A DNA stretch of 64,000 bases from Prochlorococcus sp. AG-363-P19 (GTDB lineage: Bacteria > Cyanobacteriota > Cyanobacteriia > PCC-6307 > Cyanobiaceae): positions 1 to 64,000 of the forward strand of contig QCGG01000006.1 of assembly GCA_003280055.1 (NCBI GenBank), written 5' to 3'. Positions within the stretch are counted from its first letter, which is position 1. The number at the start of each line of letters is the position of its first letter. This document shows positions 56,353 through 64,000 of the stretch, piece after piece. Below the pieces are notes generated by a model. It made no database searches, had not been told where the DNA came from, and saw only the letters and a list, made by a program, of their open reading frames with translations. A program made the position numbers and the translations under genes.

Positions 56353-57765
56353 TTGGCTGGCAGTACTCAAATCAAGCCGGCCACTTCGTTGGCGTTATTT
56401 GCTTCGCCCGATGTAGTGGACCCAATACTGCACTCCTTTTTGCAGGATGCTAGTGCCCGACTTTGCAAATGGTTTGGGGAAGCTTCTTTAAGAGGGCCAT
56501 TGCCTTTTGTGAGGGAATTTCCTTCAGTATTGCCTGGGGTGAAAGGGCTCACTTATGAAGATCTTCTTGCTGATCTTCAGCTTGTAATGGACGGTGCTTA
56601 TCAACCATTGCATCCTGGTGCCCTTGCACATCTTGATCCACCTCCTTTGACAGCATCTATTGCGGCGGATTTGATATGTTCTGGGCTCAATAACAATCTT
56701 TTGGCTGAAGAGTTGTCGCCAAGTCTTTCAAGATTGGAACGAGAAATATGCAGATGGTTTGCAGATTCGTTAGGTCTACCGCCTACTTCTGGAGGAGTTG
56801 CAGCAAGTGGGGGAAGCTTAAGTAACTTAATGGCTCTTGTTGTAGCTCGTGAAAATGCCGGTTTGAGAAATGAAAAAAAGGCAGTGGTTATTGCTAGTGA
56901 GGATGCACATGTATCTCTTTTGAAGGCTGTTCGTGTGATGGGTCTTTCAGATGACTCTTTAGAAATTATTCCTACAGATGCAGAAGGAAAGATGTCTCTG
57001 GAAACTCTAAAAAGTCGTATGGATGCTCTTAAGTCGAATGGTCATAAATGTTTTGTAGTTGTTGCAACTGCCGGAACTACAGCTCGTGGCGCAGTAGACC
57101 CTTTAGTTGAATTGAGTCAGATTTGTAATCGCGAAGGTTTGTGGTTGCATATAGATGCAGCTATTGGTGGAGTTTTTGCACTATCAGAACAAACTTCCGA
57201 TTTGGTTTTAGGTTTAGAGACTGCTGATTCTATTACTTTAAATCCTCAAAAAGTTCTTGGGATTCCGAAAACCTCTTCTTTATTATTGTTAGCTGATAGA
57301 TCTATTCTTTCAAAAACTTTCTCAACTGGCTTGCCCTATATGGAGCCCTCCTGGGGAGAAGCTCATTGTGGTGAGTTAGGGCTTCAGGGTTCTAGGTCTG
57401 CAGAAGTTCTAAAACTGTGGCTAGGCCTTAGGCAGTTAGGGCTTGAAGGAGTAAATGAATTGCTTGGAACGGCTGTTAGTCGAAGGAGTTATTTGCAAGG
57501 TAAATTAGATCATCTTCAATTTAATATTATGAGTGGGCCTTTACATCTTATTTCATTTACTCCTAGCAACATTGATCATAAAGCCTCTTCACTATGGTCT
57601 GCTTCTACAAGACAGAACTTGTTAGGTGAAAAATTTATGCTTTCGAGGCCTTTTTATAAAGGAAAACATTATCTAAAGGCAGTTTTAGGTAACCCAAAAA
57701 CAACTTCTTCACATCTTGATCATTTAGCGACCCTCTTGAATGACTCTGTTAAGGAAAGTCCTTAA
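56353..57765 (+). CDS. Group II PLP-dependent decarboxylase
   Basis: A pyridoxal-phosphate amino-acid decarboxylase related to aromatic-L-amino-acid, glutamate and 2,4-diaminobutyrate decarboxylases. The fold signature includes GGVAASGGSLSNLMAL near residue 150, the HIDAAIGG motif, and the PLP lysine in LNPQKVLGIPKTSS near residue 300. The usual motif is (N/D)P(H)K, which is close. The true substrate is not clear. The start is a TTG at 56353. A small membrane-protein gene follows with a TAATG overlap. Confidence 0.83.
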   Translation: MAGSTQIKPATSLALFASPDVVDPILHSFLQDASARLCKWFGEASLRGPLPFVREFPSVLPGVKGLTYEDLLADLQLVMDGAYQPLHPGALAHLDPPPLTASIAADLICSGLNNNLLAEELSPSLSRLEREICRWFADSLGLPPTSGGVAASGGSLSNLMALVVARENAGLRNEKKAVVIASEDAHVSLLKAVRVMGLSDDSLEIIPTDAEGKMSLETLKSRMDALKSNGHKCFVVVATAGTTARGAVDPLVELSQICNREGLWLHIDAAIGGVFALSEQTSDLVLGLETADSITLNPQKVLGIPKTSSLLLLADRSILSKTFSTGLPYMEPSWGEAHCGELGLQGSRSAEVLKLWLGLRQLGLEGVNELLGTAVSRRSYLQGKLDHLQFNIMSGPLHLISFTPSNIDHKASSLWSASTRQNLLGEKFMLSRPFYKGKHYLKAVLGNPKTTSSHLDHLATLLNDSVKESP

Positions 57766-57965
57766 TGCCTAAAACTACTTTTAGAAGCCGATGGATTGCA
57801 CTGATAACTGGAATCTTTTCAGTTTTAATTGGGATTATTTATTTGTTTTTGATTGCTATTCTAGATACTCGAGGCCCCATGCTTCCACCACCTCCTGAGG
57901 CTATGGGCGTGGCGGAAGTTGACGTCGTTTTTCCTTTTGTTGAAGTGGCTCAACGACCCTTTTAA
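57765..57965 (+). CDS. Small single-span membrane protein, 66 aa
   Basis: A basic N terminus is followed by one hydrophobic span at residues 11-33 (ALITGIFSVLIGIIYLFLIAIL) and a proline-rich PMLPPPPEAMG tail. It is coupled to the decarboxylase by an overlapping stop and start. Its last 65 bases overlap the 3' end of the convergent GTPase gene. The coding nature is supported by the start overlap and composition. No family recognised. Confidence 0.6.
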   Translation: MPKTTFRSRWIALITGIFSVLIGIIYLFLIAILDTRGPMLPPPPEAMGVAEVDVVFPFVEVAQRPF

Positions 57966-59466
57966 GAGCAAGCTCAAGAAAACTCTCCATAGATGATTTG
58001 CGGCTACTTAAGTTGTAATGCTGTTGGACTACTTCTTGAACTCCTCCATCTCCCCAATCCTGGTCTTGTTGAAAGTATGTTATGAAACTTTGCCCAGCAA
58101 CACGTGTAAGCCATGCTGCCGCGACACCTTGAACTGCTCTGCTAAGAAGAAGTGAGGTGATGCTTAGGCTTAAGGCCGTCTCAATAATAGTTACGCCCCC
58201 TTTGATGACCCCTAAGCCAGCGAGGGTCCTTCCTACTGACATGGCTAATTCTTGTGCTCTAGTACGGGTTAGTTCTATGCCATAGATCCTCGCTATTTCT
58301 ATAACCATTTGAGCATTCACGGCAGCTGTGCCAAGGAGATCTATTCCGGGTAATGGAGTAGCAGTAACCACACCACCAGTAATCCAGCTATAACGTTCTA
58401 TACATTTAATAGCTTCTTTTTGTCGTTGTTTATCTAGAAGACGTCTACCTTCTTCTCCTAAATGTCGACATTGGAGTAAAATATTATCAGCTAATAATTC
58501 TTCCCCGTCTGAGTGAAGAACAATTGAAAGCCTCTGAAGTAGAGAGCTTACCTCAGGAGATGGTTGTAGGGGCTTTCCCCCCGGTCTAGGAATAGATTGA
58601 GGAGCAGCACTTACTGGTATTACATCTTGTGGATTGAGTATTCCCTGGCATCTATTTCGTAAAATAAAGAGTAGTTTCCTTGCTTCTTCTTCCCCACGTA
58701 AATCACACTTGTTTAGTATTAAAAGAACTTTTTTTCCTAGAGTACCAAGGCTTTGAATGACTCGAAATTCAGAGGCCCTTAGGTCTCCATCGACTACTAC
58801 AATTAATAGGTCTGCTTGACTGGCTTCCTTTTTGGCTTGTTTTTCTCGATTTAGGCCGTCTTTTCCAGCTTCTAAAATACCTGGAGTATCAATTAATAGT
58901 ATGCCTCGATTAAAATTTTTTATATGAAGACGATAGGATTTGCTTTTAGTTGTTGAACCCATCACGGCTCCAACTTCCCCAACTATTTCATTTAACAGTG
59001 CTCTGATAAGTGATGTTTTTCCACTAGATCCGGTTCCAAAGACTACTACAACAAGGTCGCCACGTGCGAGTTCTTGGCCGACTCGCTTTCTTTCTTGGAT
59101 AAGGGTTTCTCGTTCGATGTCATTTTTGATATGCTCCAGTAGACGATCAATGCTCTCAAGACTTTTTTGGGCGGCATGACGTCTATTTTTAGGTAACTGT
59201 ATTAGTTTTTTGTCTTGTCTTTTTAGCCAACGATTGTTGTTTTTTAGGTCTTTCAACCAGGGTATTCCTATTTGGATAAGGAGGATAATTATGAGCGTTG
59301 TCCCTAAAAACAATACAGGTCCTACTAGCCAGTAAGGTAAGAAGAGTCCAAGAGAATATCTAAGCTCATAGAAGACTCTGAGAAGTGAACCAAGTACACT
59401 TCCAATAATTAGGAGAGCTACTATTGCAGCACAAAGTAATATGCTAAGACGCTTTTTTGATATCAT
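57901..59466 (-). CDS. Membrane GTPase with DUF697 domain
   Basis: A large GTPase with two N-terminal hydrophobic spans (about residues 8-30 and 40-65). G1 is GTGSSGKTSLIRALL near residue 148, G3 DTPGILE and G4 NKCD. The DUF697 domain from about residue 350 contains VVTATPLPGIDLLGTAAVNAQMVIEIARIYG and a glycine-rich hydrophobic stretch. Such proteins are widespread in cyanobacteria and may work at the envelope. Specific role unknown. lspA lies 54 bases upstream of nothing else on this strand except a short spacer. Confidence 0.84.
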   Translation of the reverse strand: MISKKRLSILLCAAIVALLIIGSVLGSLLRVFYELRYSLGLFLPYWLVGPVLFLGTTLIIILLIQIGIPWLKDLKNNNRWLKRQDKKLIQLPKNRRHAAQKSLESIDRLLEHIKNDIERETLIQERKRVGQELARGDLVVVVFGTGSSGKTSLIRALLNEIVGEVGAVMGSTTKSKSYRLHIKNFNRGILLIDTPGILEAGKDGLNREKQAKKEASQADLLIVVVDGDLRASEFRVIQSLGTLGKKVLLILNKCDLRGEEEARKLLFILRNRCQGILNPQDVIPVSAAPQSIPRPGGKPLQPSPEVSSLLQRLSIVLHSDGEELLADNILLQCRHLGEEGRRLLDKQRQKEAIKCIERYSWITGGVVTATPLPGIDLLGTAAVNAQMVIEIARIYGIELTRTRAQELAMSVGRTLAGLGVIKGGVTIIETALSLSITSLLLSRAVQGVAAAWLTRVAGQSFITYFQQDQDWGDGGVQEVVQQHYNLSSRKSSMESFLELALKRVVEPLQQKEKRRQLPPRP

Positions 59467-59519
59467 CTGTTTTTCATGAAATTAGGTTGATAAAAATAGT
59501 ATTCGTTTTATACATACAT

Positions 59520-59999
59520 TTATGATGAATGTTTTCTTTGCCTTGAAATCAGGCTATTTAGTGCGAAACATATGATGGCAATGTTGATTGACAAATCAGC
59601 AATATTGAAAATTGGGAAATTAACTGGGACTAGCTGTAAAAAATCTGTCACTCCATTGTGAAGCCACCGGTCAATACCATTCCCAATAGTGCCACCCAGT
59701 AGAAATCCCCCTGCCAAACCTTGCCAAAATGGTATTGCTGAAGAACGAAGCAGCCAGATGATTAAAATTATACTTACTGTAAGACTTAGAATTGCTAGCA
59801 ATGGAGTAGATCCACTAAATAAACTGAAAGCAGCACCTGTATTTTTGACTAGATAAAGATTAATTAGGCCAGGAATGAATCTTGTGGATATTCCTGGCAA
59901 AAGTTCTTGACGTGCTAATGATTTGCTTGCTTGGTCAGTAATTACTACCAAGAAGACCACCGTGAAAATTGAATTGATCTTTAAAAGTCGTTGTCTCAT
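59520..59999 (-). CDS. lspA: Lipoprotein signal peptidase
   Basis: LspA removes the signal peptide of diacylglyceryl-modified prolipoproteins in the inner membrane. The two catalytic aspartates lie in GNGIDRWLHNGVTDFL and FNIADLSINI. Four hydrophobic spans are visible. I chose the ATG at 59999 (159 residues), which overlaps the bioY stop by four bases (ATGA). The longer frame would run through bioY. Confidence 0.93.
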   Translation of the reverse strand: MRQRLLKINSIFTVVFLVVITDQASKSLARQELLPGISTRFIPGLINLYLVKNTGAAFSLFSGSTPLLAILSLTVSIILIIWLLRSSAIPFWQGLAGGFLLGGTIGNGIDRWLHNGVTDFLQLVPVNFPIFNIADLSINIAIICFALNSLISRQRKHSS

Positions 60000-60610
60000 T
60001 CGATAAATAATAGTCCTCTCAAAATGAGTGCAAGAATTCCAGCACTTGTGCAAAGAGCAATTTGTGTGGGTAGTGGTCCGAGGCTATAGCTAAAAATCAG
60101 TTCAGCAAGGCTTTCGGGCCAGCGTTCGAGTAAAGAACCACTTATCAGGTTGAGTATGCCAAAGAGTTGTATGCAAAACAATCCGGCTAAGGCTGAAAGA
60201 GTTAAGCGTATAAAGTTGCTCATACCAGTTTGCTTGGCCAGCCTTCCGGTCAACCAAGTGGCTGGAATGAACCCTAAAAGATAACCAAAGCCAGGAGTGT
60301 TTAAGTATTCGAAAGTTCCTCCTCCATTTAAAACTGGTATTTGTACGAGGCCTATTGTCATGTATGCGATTGAAGCGATCATTCCTGATCTTGGCCCTGA
60401 AACAAGAGCACAAACTAGTACTGCTGGGACTTGCCAAGTGCTGGGAAGGTTTATGACAATTGGATTCGTTTCTGCAGCAGGAATGAAAAGGCCAACAGGT
60501 ATTAGCCCTCCTGCAATAATCAACATTAAACCGGCTATGGCGCCTATCCAAGTAACCAAGGCTCGCAATAGATAATCGCATCTTGTCCCATCCTGCATTA
60601 GTACACTCAT
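59996..60610 (-). CDS. bioY: Biotin transporter S-component BioY
   Basis: BioY is the biotin-binding membrane subunit of an energy-coupling-factor transporter. The 204 residues show about six spans and the family pattern VNLPSTWQVPAVLVCALVSGPRSG, then YMTIGLVQIPVLNGGGTFEYLNTPGFGYLLGFIPATWLTGRL. The EcfA and EcfT partners are not in the window. It is translationally coupled to lspA. It diverges from sipA after 14 bases. Confidence 0.9.
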   Translation of the reverse strand: MSVLMQDGTRCDYLLRALVTWIGAIAGLMLIIAGGLIPVGLFIPAAETNPIVINLPSTWQVPAVLVCALVSGPRSGMIASIAYMTIGLVQIPVLNGGGTFEYLNTPGFGYLLGFIPATWLTGRLAKQTGMSNFIRLTLSALAGLFCIQLFGILNLISGSLLERWPESLAELIFSYSLGPLPTQIALCTSAGILALILRGLLFIE

Positions 60611-60624
60611 GTTGACTAGTTCTT

Positions 60625-60837
60625 ATGAACTTCCAAATTGGTGATCAAGTCTGCTTGAACGCACCATTGCCCTATTTGAAAACAGCTGATCCAATGCCTA
60701 TGCTTAGACCCCCTGACCTTGTCTCTCCAGATGAAGTTGGAAGGGTGAAAGGATTGCGCTCACTAGGTCTAGTGGAGGTCGTTTTTCGTAGAGGAAACTT
60801 TTTGATTCCTGAAGACAGACTGAAGTCAGTTTCTTGA
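60625..60837 (+). CDS. SipA-like (DUF3148) regulator of the NblS/Hik33 kinase
   Basis: A 70-residue SH3-like protein of the DUF3148 family, whose cyanobacterial member SipA binds the NblS (Hik33) histidine kinase. Characteristic features are FQIGDQVCLNAPLPYLKTADPMPMLRPPDLV and RRGNFLIPEDRLK. The start ATG at 60625 follows the divergent bioY start closely, so the two promoters overlap. Whether it regulates the kinase here is inference from the family. Confidence 0.82.
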   Translation: MNFQIGDQVCLNAPLPYLKTADPMPMLRPPDLVSPDEVGRVKGLRSLGLVEVVFRRGNFLIPEDRLKSVS

Positions 60838-60871
60838 TTCCTTTTTAAATTATTTAGTAGACCGAATGTAA

Positions 60872-62134
60872 TTAATTTTGCTTTTGCCAGTAATTACAAA
60901 GTTTTTTGAGACTAGCCTTTGGACCACAAAGGCTCAGTAATGGTACCTTCAAATGTCTAATTGCTGCTATTTGTAGGTCTTTTTCTGTGATTGATTTAAT
61001 TGCTTCATTACATTGAAAATCAAAATCGAGAGGCAAATTAAAGGCAGTTAACAAGGCCTGTCTTTCTGCACGTTGGCCTGAGGTTTGTGAGCAATGAGCA
61101 ATTTGACCTTCGAATTTTGCTTTTGCGAGTAAAAGGTCATTCGCAGAGATTGGACTCTCTAAAAGTTCTCGCCATGTTTCTAGAAGGAGTTGAAGTGTAA
61201 GGAGTGCTTTCTCTTCGCTTGTTGAAGCGTGGAGGACAAAGGGAGCATTGTTTTCTCTGACTGGGTAATGAAGACCCACATCATATGTGAGACCATGTTC
61301 TTCTCTTAGTCTTCTAAAAAGTAAACCCGACATTCCTGAGCTGAGATGACAGTTAATTAAACGCAGTGCTAGATCATCTTCGTGCCCATGAGGGATAGTA
61401 CTCTGACCAAGCATGATGATAACTTGATTAGTTTCTTCGTGTTGAATTTTTAGATTCTCAATTGACTTGTTTTTGATAAATAAAGAAGAGGCTTGATTAA
61501 AATCAATTGACTTGTTTTTCTCTTGATGAAGTAAAGAATTGAAAGGAGTACTTTGTTGAAGAGTTTCCTGCAGTTTTCTGGAAAGGGAACCAGCGACAAC
61601 TAGTATGGATGACCTTTCTTTTAGTTGTACAGCGAGAGGAATAAGCTCTTTTTTTCCGATATGTATCAAGTCATCGACTACTCCTAAAGGGTCATGTCCG
61701 TAAGGACCATTGCCATATGCAAGTTGACGCCAACCATCAAAGGCAAGATGAAAGGGATTTTCTTTTTGCCTTTGTAAGGCTTGGATGCTTAGTTCCCTTT
61801 CTAAGATTATTTGGTCTTGATTTAGATGTGGACTACTAATCATCCATCCGATGATGGGAAGTAGTTCTTCTGCATCATCCTCAGAACATTTTAGGCTAAT
61901 TAGTAATCCATCTTCAGTAACATCGCATCTCAACCCTGACCCACACCCTTCAACTAGATCGGCAAGAGAAACTTCATCATGGGGTCCGCACCCTCTGCTA
62001 AGGACTGATCCAAGAAGTTGGTGAGCACCCTTTTGGTTCTCTGGATCTGCTCTGCTCCCACCTCTCACCCATAACTTTGCCGAGGTAACTCCTGTTGACG
62101 ATGAAGGTGCAAAGGCTAGTCCAAAGCGTTTCAT
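60872..62134 (-). CDS. M16 peptidase-family protein without the HXXEH zinc motif
   Basis: The second member of an M16 (pitrilysin-like) pair. The fold is recognisable (WVRGGSRADP, then REEHGLTYDVGLHYP), but the segment that should carry HXXEH reads HQLLGSVLSRG and lacks the zinc ligands. I therefore expect it to be the non-catalytic partner, as in mitochondrial MPP-alpha. The ATG at 62134 overlaps the stop of the active partner by four bases. The longer frame to 62227 would lie inside the partner gene. Confidence 0.8.
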   Translation of the reverse strand: MKRFGLAFAPSSSTGVTSAKLWVRGGSRADPENQKGAHQLLGSVLSRGCGPHDEVSLADLVEGCGSGLRCDVTEDGLLISLKCSEDDAEELLPIIGWMISSPHLNQDQIILERELSIQALQRQKENPFHLAFDGWRQLAYGNGPYGHDPLGVVDDLIHIGKKELIPLAVQLKERSSILVVAGSLSRKLQETLQQSTPFNSLLHQEKNKSIDFNQASSLFIKNKSIENLKIQHEETNQVIIMLGQSTIPHGHEDDLALRLINCHLSSGMSGLLFRRLREEHGLTYDVGLHYPVRENNAPFVLHASTSEEKALLTLQLLLETWRELLESPISANDLLLAKAKFEGQIAHCSQTSGQRAERQALLTAFNLPLDFDFQCNEAIKSITEKDLQIAAIRHLKVPLLSLCGPKASLKKLCNYWQKQN

Positions 62135-63426
62135 TGAGGTTTTCCTGAAGGCCTTGCAATGACTGTGTGACCAAGTCGTGGATGAAGTGCCGTTAGGACT
62201 TCGTTTTGCAATTTGATGGGGTTCCAATAGTCAATTTGATTGAGAGGTTCTAGAAGGGATTGATTGCGTCCCCATAGATTTTGGCTGCCTGCTTGATTAG
62301 CAACTTGAAAGGGTGCTTCTAGGTTGAAAAGGATGCCATTCCTTACTAGTTGTGAGGAACGTAAAAGTTCTTTTTCTGGAAGTGGTGAATTAACTACCTC
62401 TTCAAGAACCTTGACTATTTCTTGCTCTACTTTCTCAATATGATCTTCTTTGCATAGAGCTTCAAGCATCACTAAGCTACCTTCTTCGAGGACTGTTAGG
62501 TCCATGTCTATAGCTTCGACAAGCTGCAAGTCTTCCCTTAGACGCTGGACTAATCGACTTCGCCTTCCCTCTGCAAGTAGAGATGTTGCAAGATCCGCTC
62601 CCATTATCATTTTTTGATCGTTTGCAGGTGAGAATTGCCAAGCAATCAATAGACGAGATGATTCCAATCTGGGGAGGGTAATCTCTTCACGACCATTCTG
62701 AAAATTTAAGGAGGGACTTACAAGCTTTTTAGAACTTTTGTCCGTTCGATTGGGCAAATCGGCGAGAAGACTATTGTTGATGAAATTTTCTATTCCATCA
62801 GGGATTACACCACTAATTACAAGGCAACAATTTTCGCCTGTGTAGCGCTCCCGATGGAATATTCGCATTTTGTCTGGGTTGCTATTTTTAAGGCTTGCTT
62901 CATTTCCAAGAATTGATCTTCCATAAGCATGGTTTGACCAACAATTTTCTAGGAGCCTTTGAAAAGCTTGTTCGTCTGGTTGGTCTTTATATTGAGCAAT
63001 TTCTTCAAGTACTACTTCTCTTTCTAAACAAAAAGATTGTTCGTTCAAGCTAGGGGTTAGTACAAGGTTTAGTAAGAGCTCTAGGCCTGAAATCGCAGCC
63101 TTTGGAGGTGCAAGCACATGGAAATTCACATCATCAAATCCAGTGGCTGCATTGCTGCTACCGCCAAGAGCTTCTATTTTTAAATCAAACTCTCCCGCCT
63201 TTAGGCTAGAACTTCCTTTGAAAACCATGTGTTCGAGGAAGTGCGCAAGCCCTTCTTCTCCTGGACTTTCAAAATAACTACCTGCTCGGCACCAAATGTT
63301 TAAACAGGTAAGAGGAGCATCTGGAATAGGCGCAAGTACTATTTTGGTCCCGTTCTCAATAGACCAATGAACAAGTTCTTTATTGTTATTGGTTGATGTT
63401 GCCATTGGTGCGTGGCAATGCCCCAT
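62131..63426 (-). CDS. M16-family zinc peptidase (catalytic partner)
   Basis: A pitrilysin-family metallopeptidase with the inverted zinc motif HFLEHMVFKG near residue 62 and the downstream glutamate in a EREVVLEEI segment. It is the partner of the inactive M16 protein downstream. The start at 63426 is supported by AAAGGA five bases upstream. At 431 residues it is normal. Substrates are probably peptides or signal peptides, but this is inference. It diverges from pcyA. Confidence 0.87.
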   Translation of the reverse strand: MGHCHAPMATSTNNNKELVHWSIENGTKIVLAPIPDAPLTCLNIWCRAGSYFESPGEEGLAHFLEHMVFKGSSSLKAGEFDLKIEALGGSSNAATGFDDVNFHVLAPPKAAISGLELLLNLVLTPSLNEQSFCLEREVVLEEIAQYKDQPDEQAFQRLLENCWSNHAYGRSILGNEASLKNSNPDKMRIFHRERYTGENCCLVISGVIPDGIENFINNSLLADLPNRTDKSSKKLVSPSLNFQNGREEITLPRLESSRLLIAWQFSPANDQKMIMGADLATSLLAEGRRSRLVQRLREDLQLVEAIDMDLTVLEEGSLVMLEALCKEDHIEKVEQEIVKVLEEVVNSPLPEKELLRSSQLVRNGILFNLEAPFQVANQAGSQNLWGRNQSLLEPLNQIDYWNPIKLQNEVLTALHPRLGHTVIARPSGKPQ

Positions 63427-63487
63427 TCTGATCCTTTTTGCAATTGTGGAGCTCCAACCATCAATTAATGGAGAAGGACTTCATCCA

Positions 63488-64000
63488 ATGGTGGAGTCTC
63501 TTTCAGAGCGCATTAAACAGCGTATATCCGAATTGCCTGAATTGCGTAAGTTGCCAGTGGACTCAAACTTGGCTGTTGTTAGAGGAAGCTTAGATGGTGA
63601 GGAGATATTTTTATTCAATGAAATGCATGGGTGCAAAGGGATCAGTAAAGTGCATCTTGAAATTGCCAATTTTGGCTCTGGTCTTCAGATACTACATTCC
63701 CTTCTCTTGCCCGACCCTCACTATGACTTGCCTATTTTTGGCACAGACCTTGTAGTTGGTCCAGCTGGTGTTTCCGCTGCGATTGTTGATCTTTCACCTG
63801 TGACGGAGAGACTTTCATCTAGTTTGTCTTATAAAATCGAGAAACTTTTTATACCTACCTTTAAAAACGTTAGAGAATTACCCACTTGGGGCACGATATT
63901 TTCTCCCTTTGTGAAGTTCATCCGACCAGACTCTTTGGATGAAGAATCTAGTTTTTTGAAATTGGTTGATGATTATTTAAGGTGTCTTTTAGCAGAACTC
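63488..64000 (+). CDS. pcyA: Phycocyanobilin:ferredoxin oxidoreductase (partial)
   Basis: PcyA reduces biliverdin to phycocyanobilin with ferredoxin. The visible 171 residues include KVHLEIANFGSGLQILHSLL, PIFGTDLVVGPAGVSAAIVDLSP and ELPTWGTIFSPFVKFIRP, matching PcyA more closely than PebA or PebB. The ATG at 63488 is preceded by AAGGA nine bases upstream. A GTG at 63446 would add 14 residues that also look homologous, so the start is open. The gene runs off the right edge. Confidence 0.84.
   Translation, partial: MVESLSERIKQRISELPELRKLPVDSNLAVVRGSLDGEEIFLFNEMHGCKGISKVHLEIANFGSGLQILHSLLLPDPHYDLPIFGTDLVVGPAGVSAAIVDLSPVTERLSSSLSYKIEKLFIPTFKNVRELPTWGTIFSPFVKFIRPDSLDEESSFLKLVDDYLRCLLAEL

Noticed and set aside
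1-64000. CRISPR arrays, prophage or insertion-sequence genes
   Set aside because: No repeated spacers, transposase, integrase or phage structural proteins were found among the coding regions.

Overview
The window is a gene-dense stretch of a marine picocyanobacterial chromosome, most likely a low-light-adapted Prochlorococcus. The evidence is the compact AT-leaning sequence with short spacers, the cyanobacterial genes (Psb28, GUN4, PAM68-like, phycocyanobilin:ferredoxin oxidoreductase, solanesyl diphosphate synthase, SipA/DUF3148, DUF3288, DUF1816, DUF1350, DUF1651) and a perfect NtcA-type promoter ahead of glnA. The exact strain cannot be fixed by reading alone. I see no prophage, insertion sequence, CRISPR array or rRNA. 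One tRNA gene (Pro) was found. No stretch above 300 bases lacks a gene.

Layout. 1-7 kb: end of glycogen synthase, then murF facing a minus-strand cluster (glmU, a tRNA-modification methyltransferase, aroA, UbiD-type decarboxylase). 7-14 kb: comB, a nitrilase-family hydrolase, a cell-wall amidase, murI, solanesyl diphosphate synthase, a HAD hydrolase and acs. 14-20 kb: DUF1350 hydrolase, DnaQ-type exonuclease, tRNA-Pro, small membrane proteins, msrA, an ABC exporter. 20-31 kb: DUF3288, trpD, carA, a STAS protein with an apparent AUA start, mini-RNase III, an rlmB-type methyltransferase, DUF1816, gatA, dnaE. 30.5-36 kb: PAM68-like, rpsO, ruvA, a secreted protein, an EamA transporter, dnaG. 36-39 kb: an islet with umuD, umuC, a DUF1651 gene and a small membrane protein. 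39-50 kb: rlmH, ksgA, ispE, pdhB, secD-secF, two AI-2E-type permeases, psb28, mnmH and gun4. 50-64 kb: an RsbW-like ATPase, methyltransferase, glnA, class V aminotransferase, tadA, PLP decarboxylase, DUF697 GTPase, lspA, bioY, sipA, an M16 peptidase pair and the start of pcyA.

Most genes are housekeeping: peptidoglycan synthesis (murF, glmU, murI, amidase), replication (dnaE, dnaG), RNA maturation (mini-RNase III, rlmB, rlmH, ksgA, tadA, mnmH), protein export (secD/F, lspA), and nitrogen and carbon metabolism (glnA, carA, gatA, pdhB, acs).

The most unusual part is the umu islet. umuD and umuC are each preceded by a long palindrome that abuts the start codon (22-nt and 28-nt arms). The two palindromes share an 18-nt core, AGTAGTAYACTTRYACTA, that resembles the cyanobacterial LexA box, but their outer arms are unrelated. 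UmuD itself has lost the serine nucleophile of the SGDSM motif (it reads SGKRM), so it should not cleave itself, while UmuC keeps its catalytic acids and a clamp-binding motif. A third perfect hairpin (12 bp) lies in the leader of the DUF1651 gene. Other points of interest are the AUA start of the STAS protein, a terminator-like hairpin directly ahead of trpD, and three small membrane-protein genes of 31, 53 and 59 codons.
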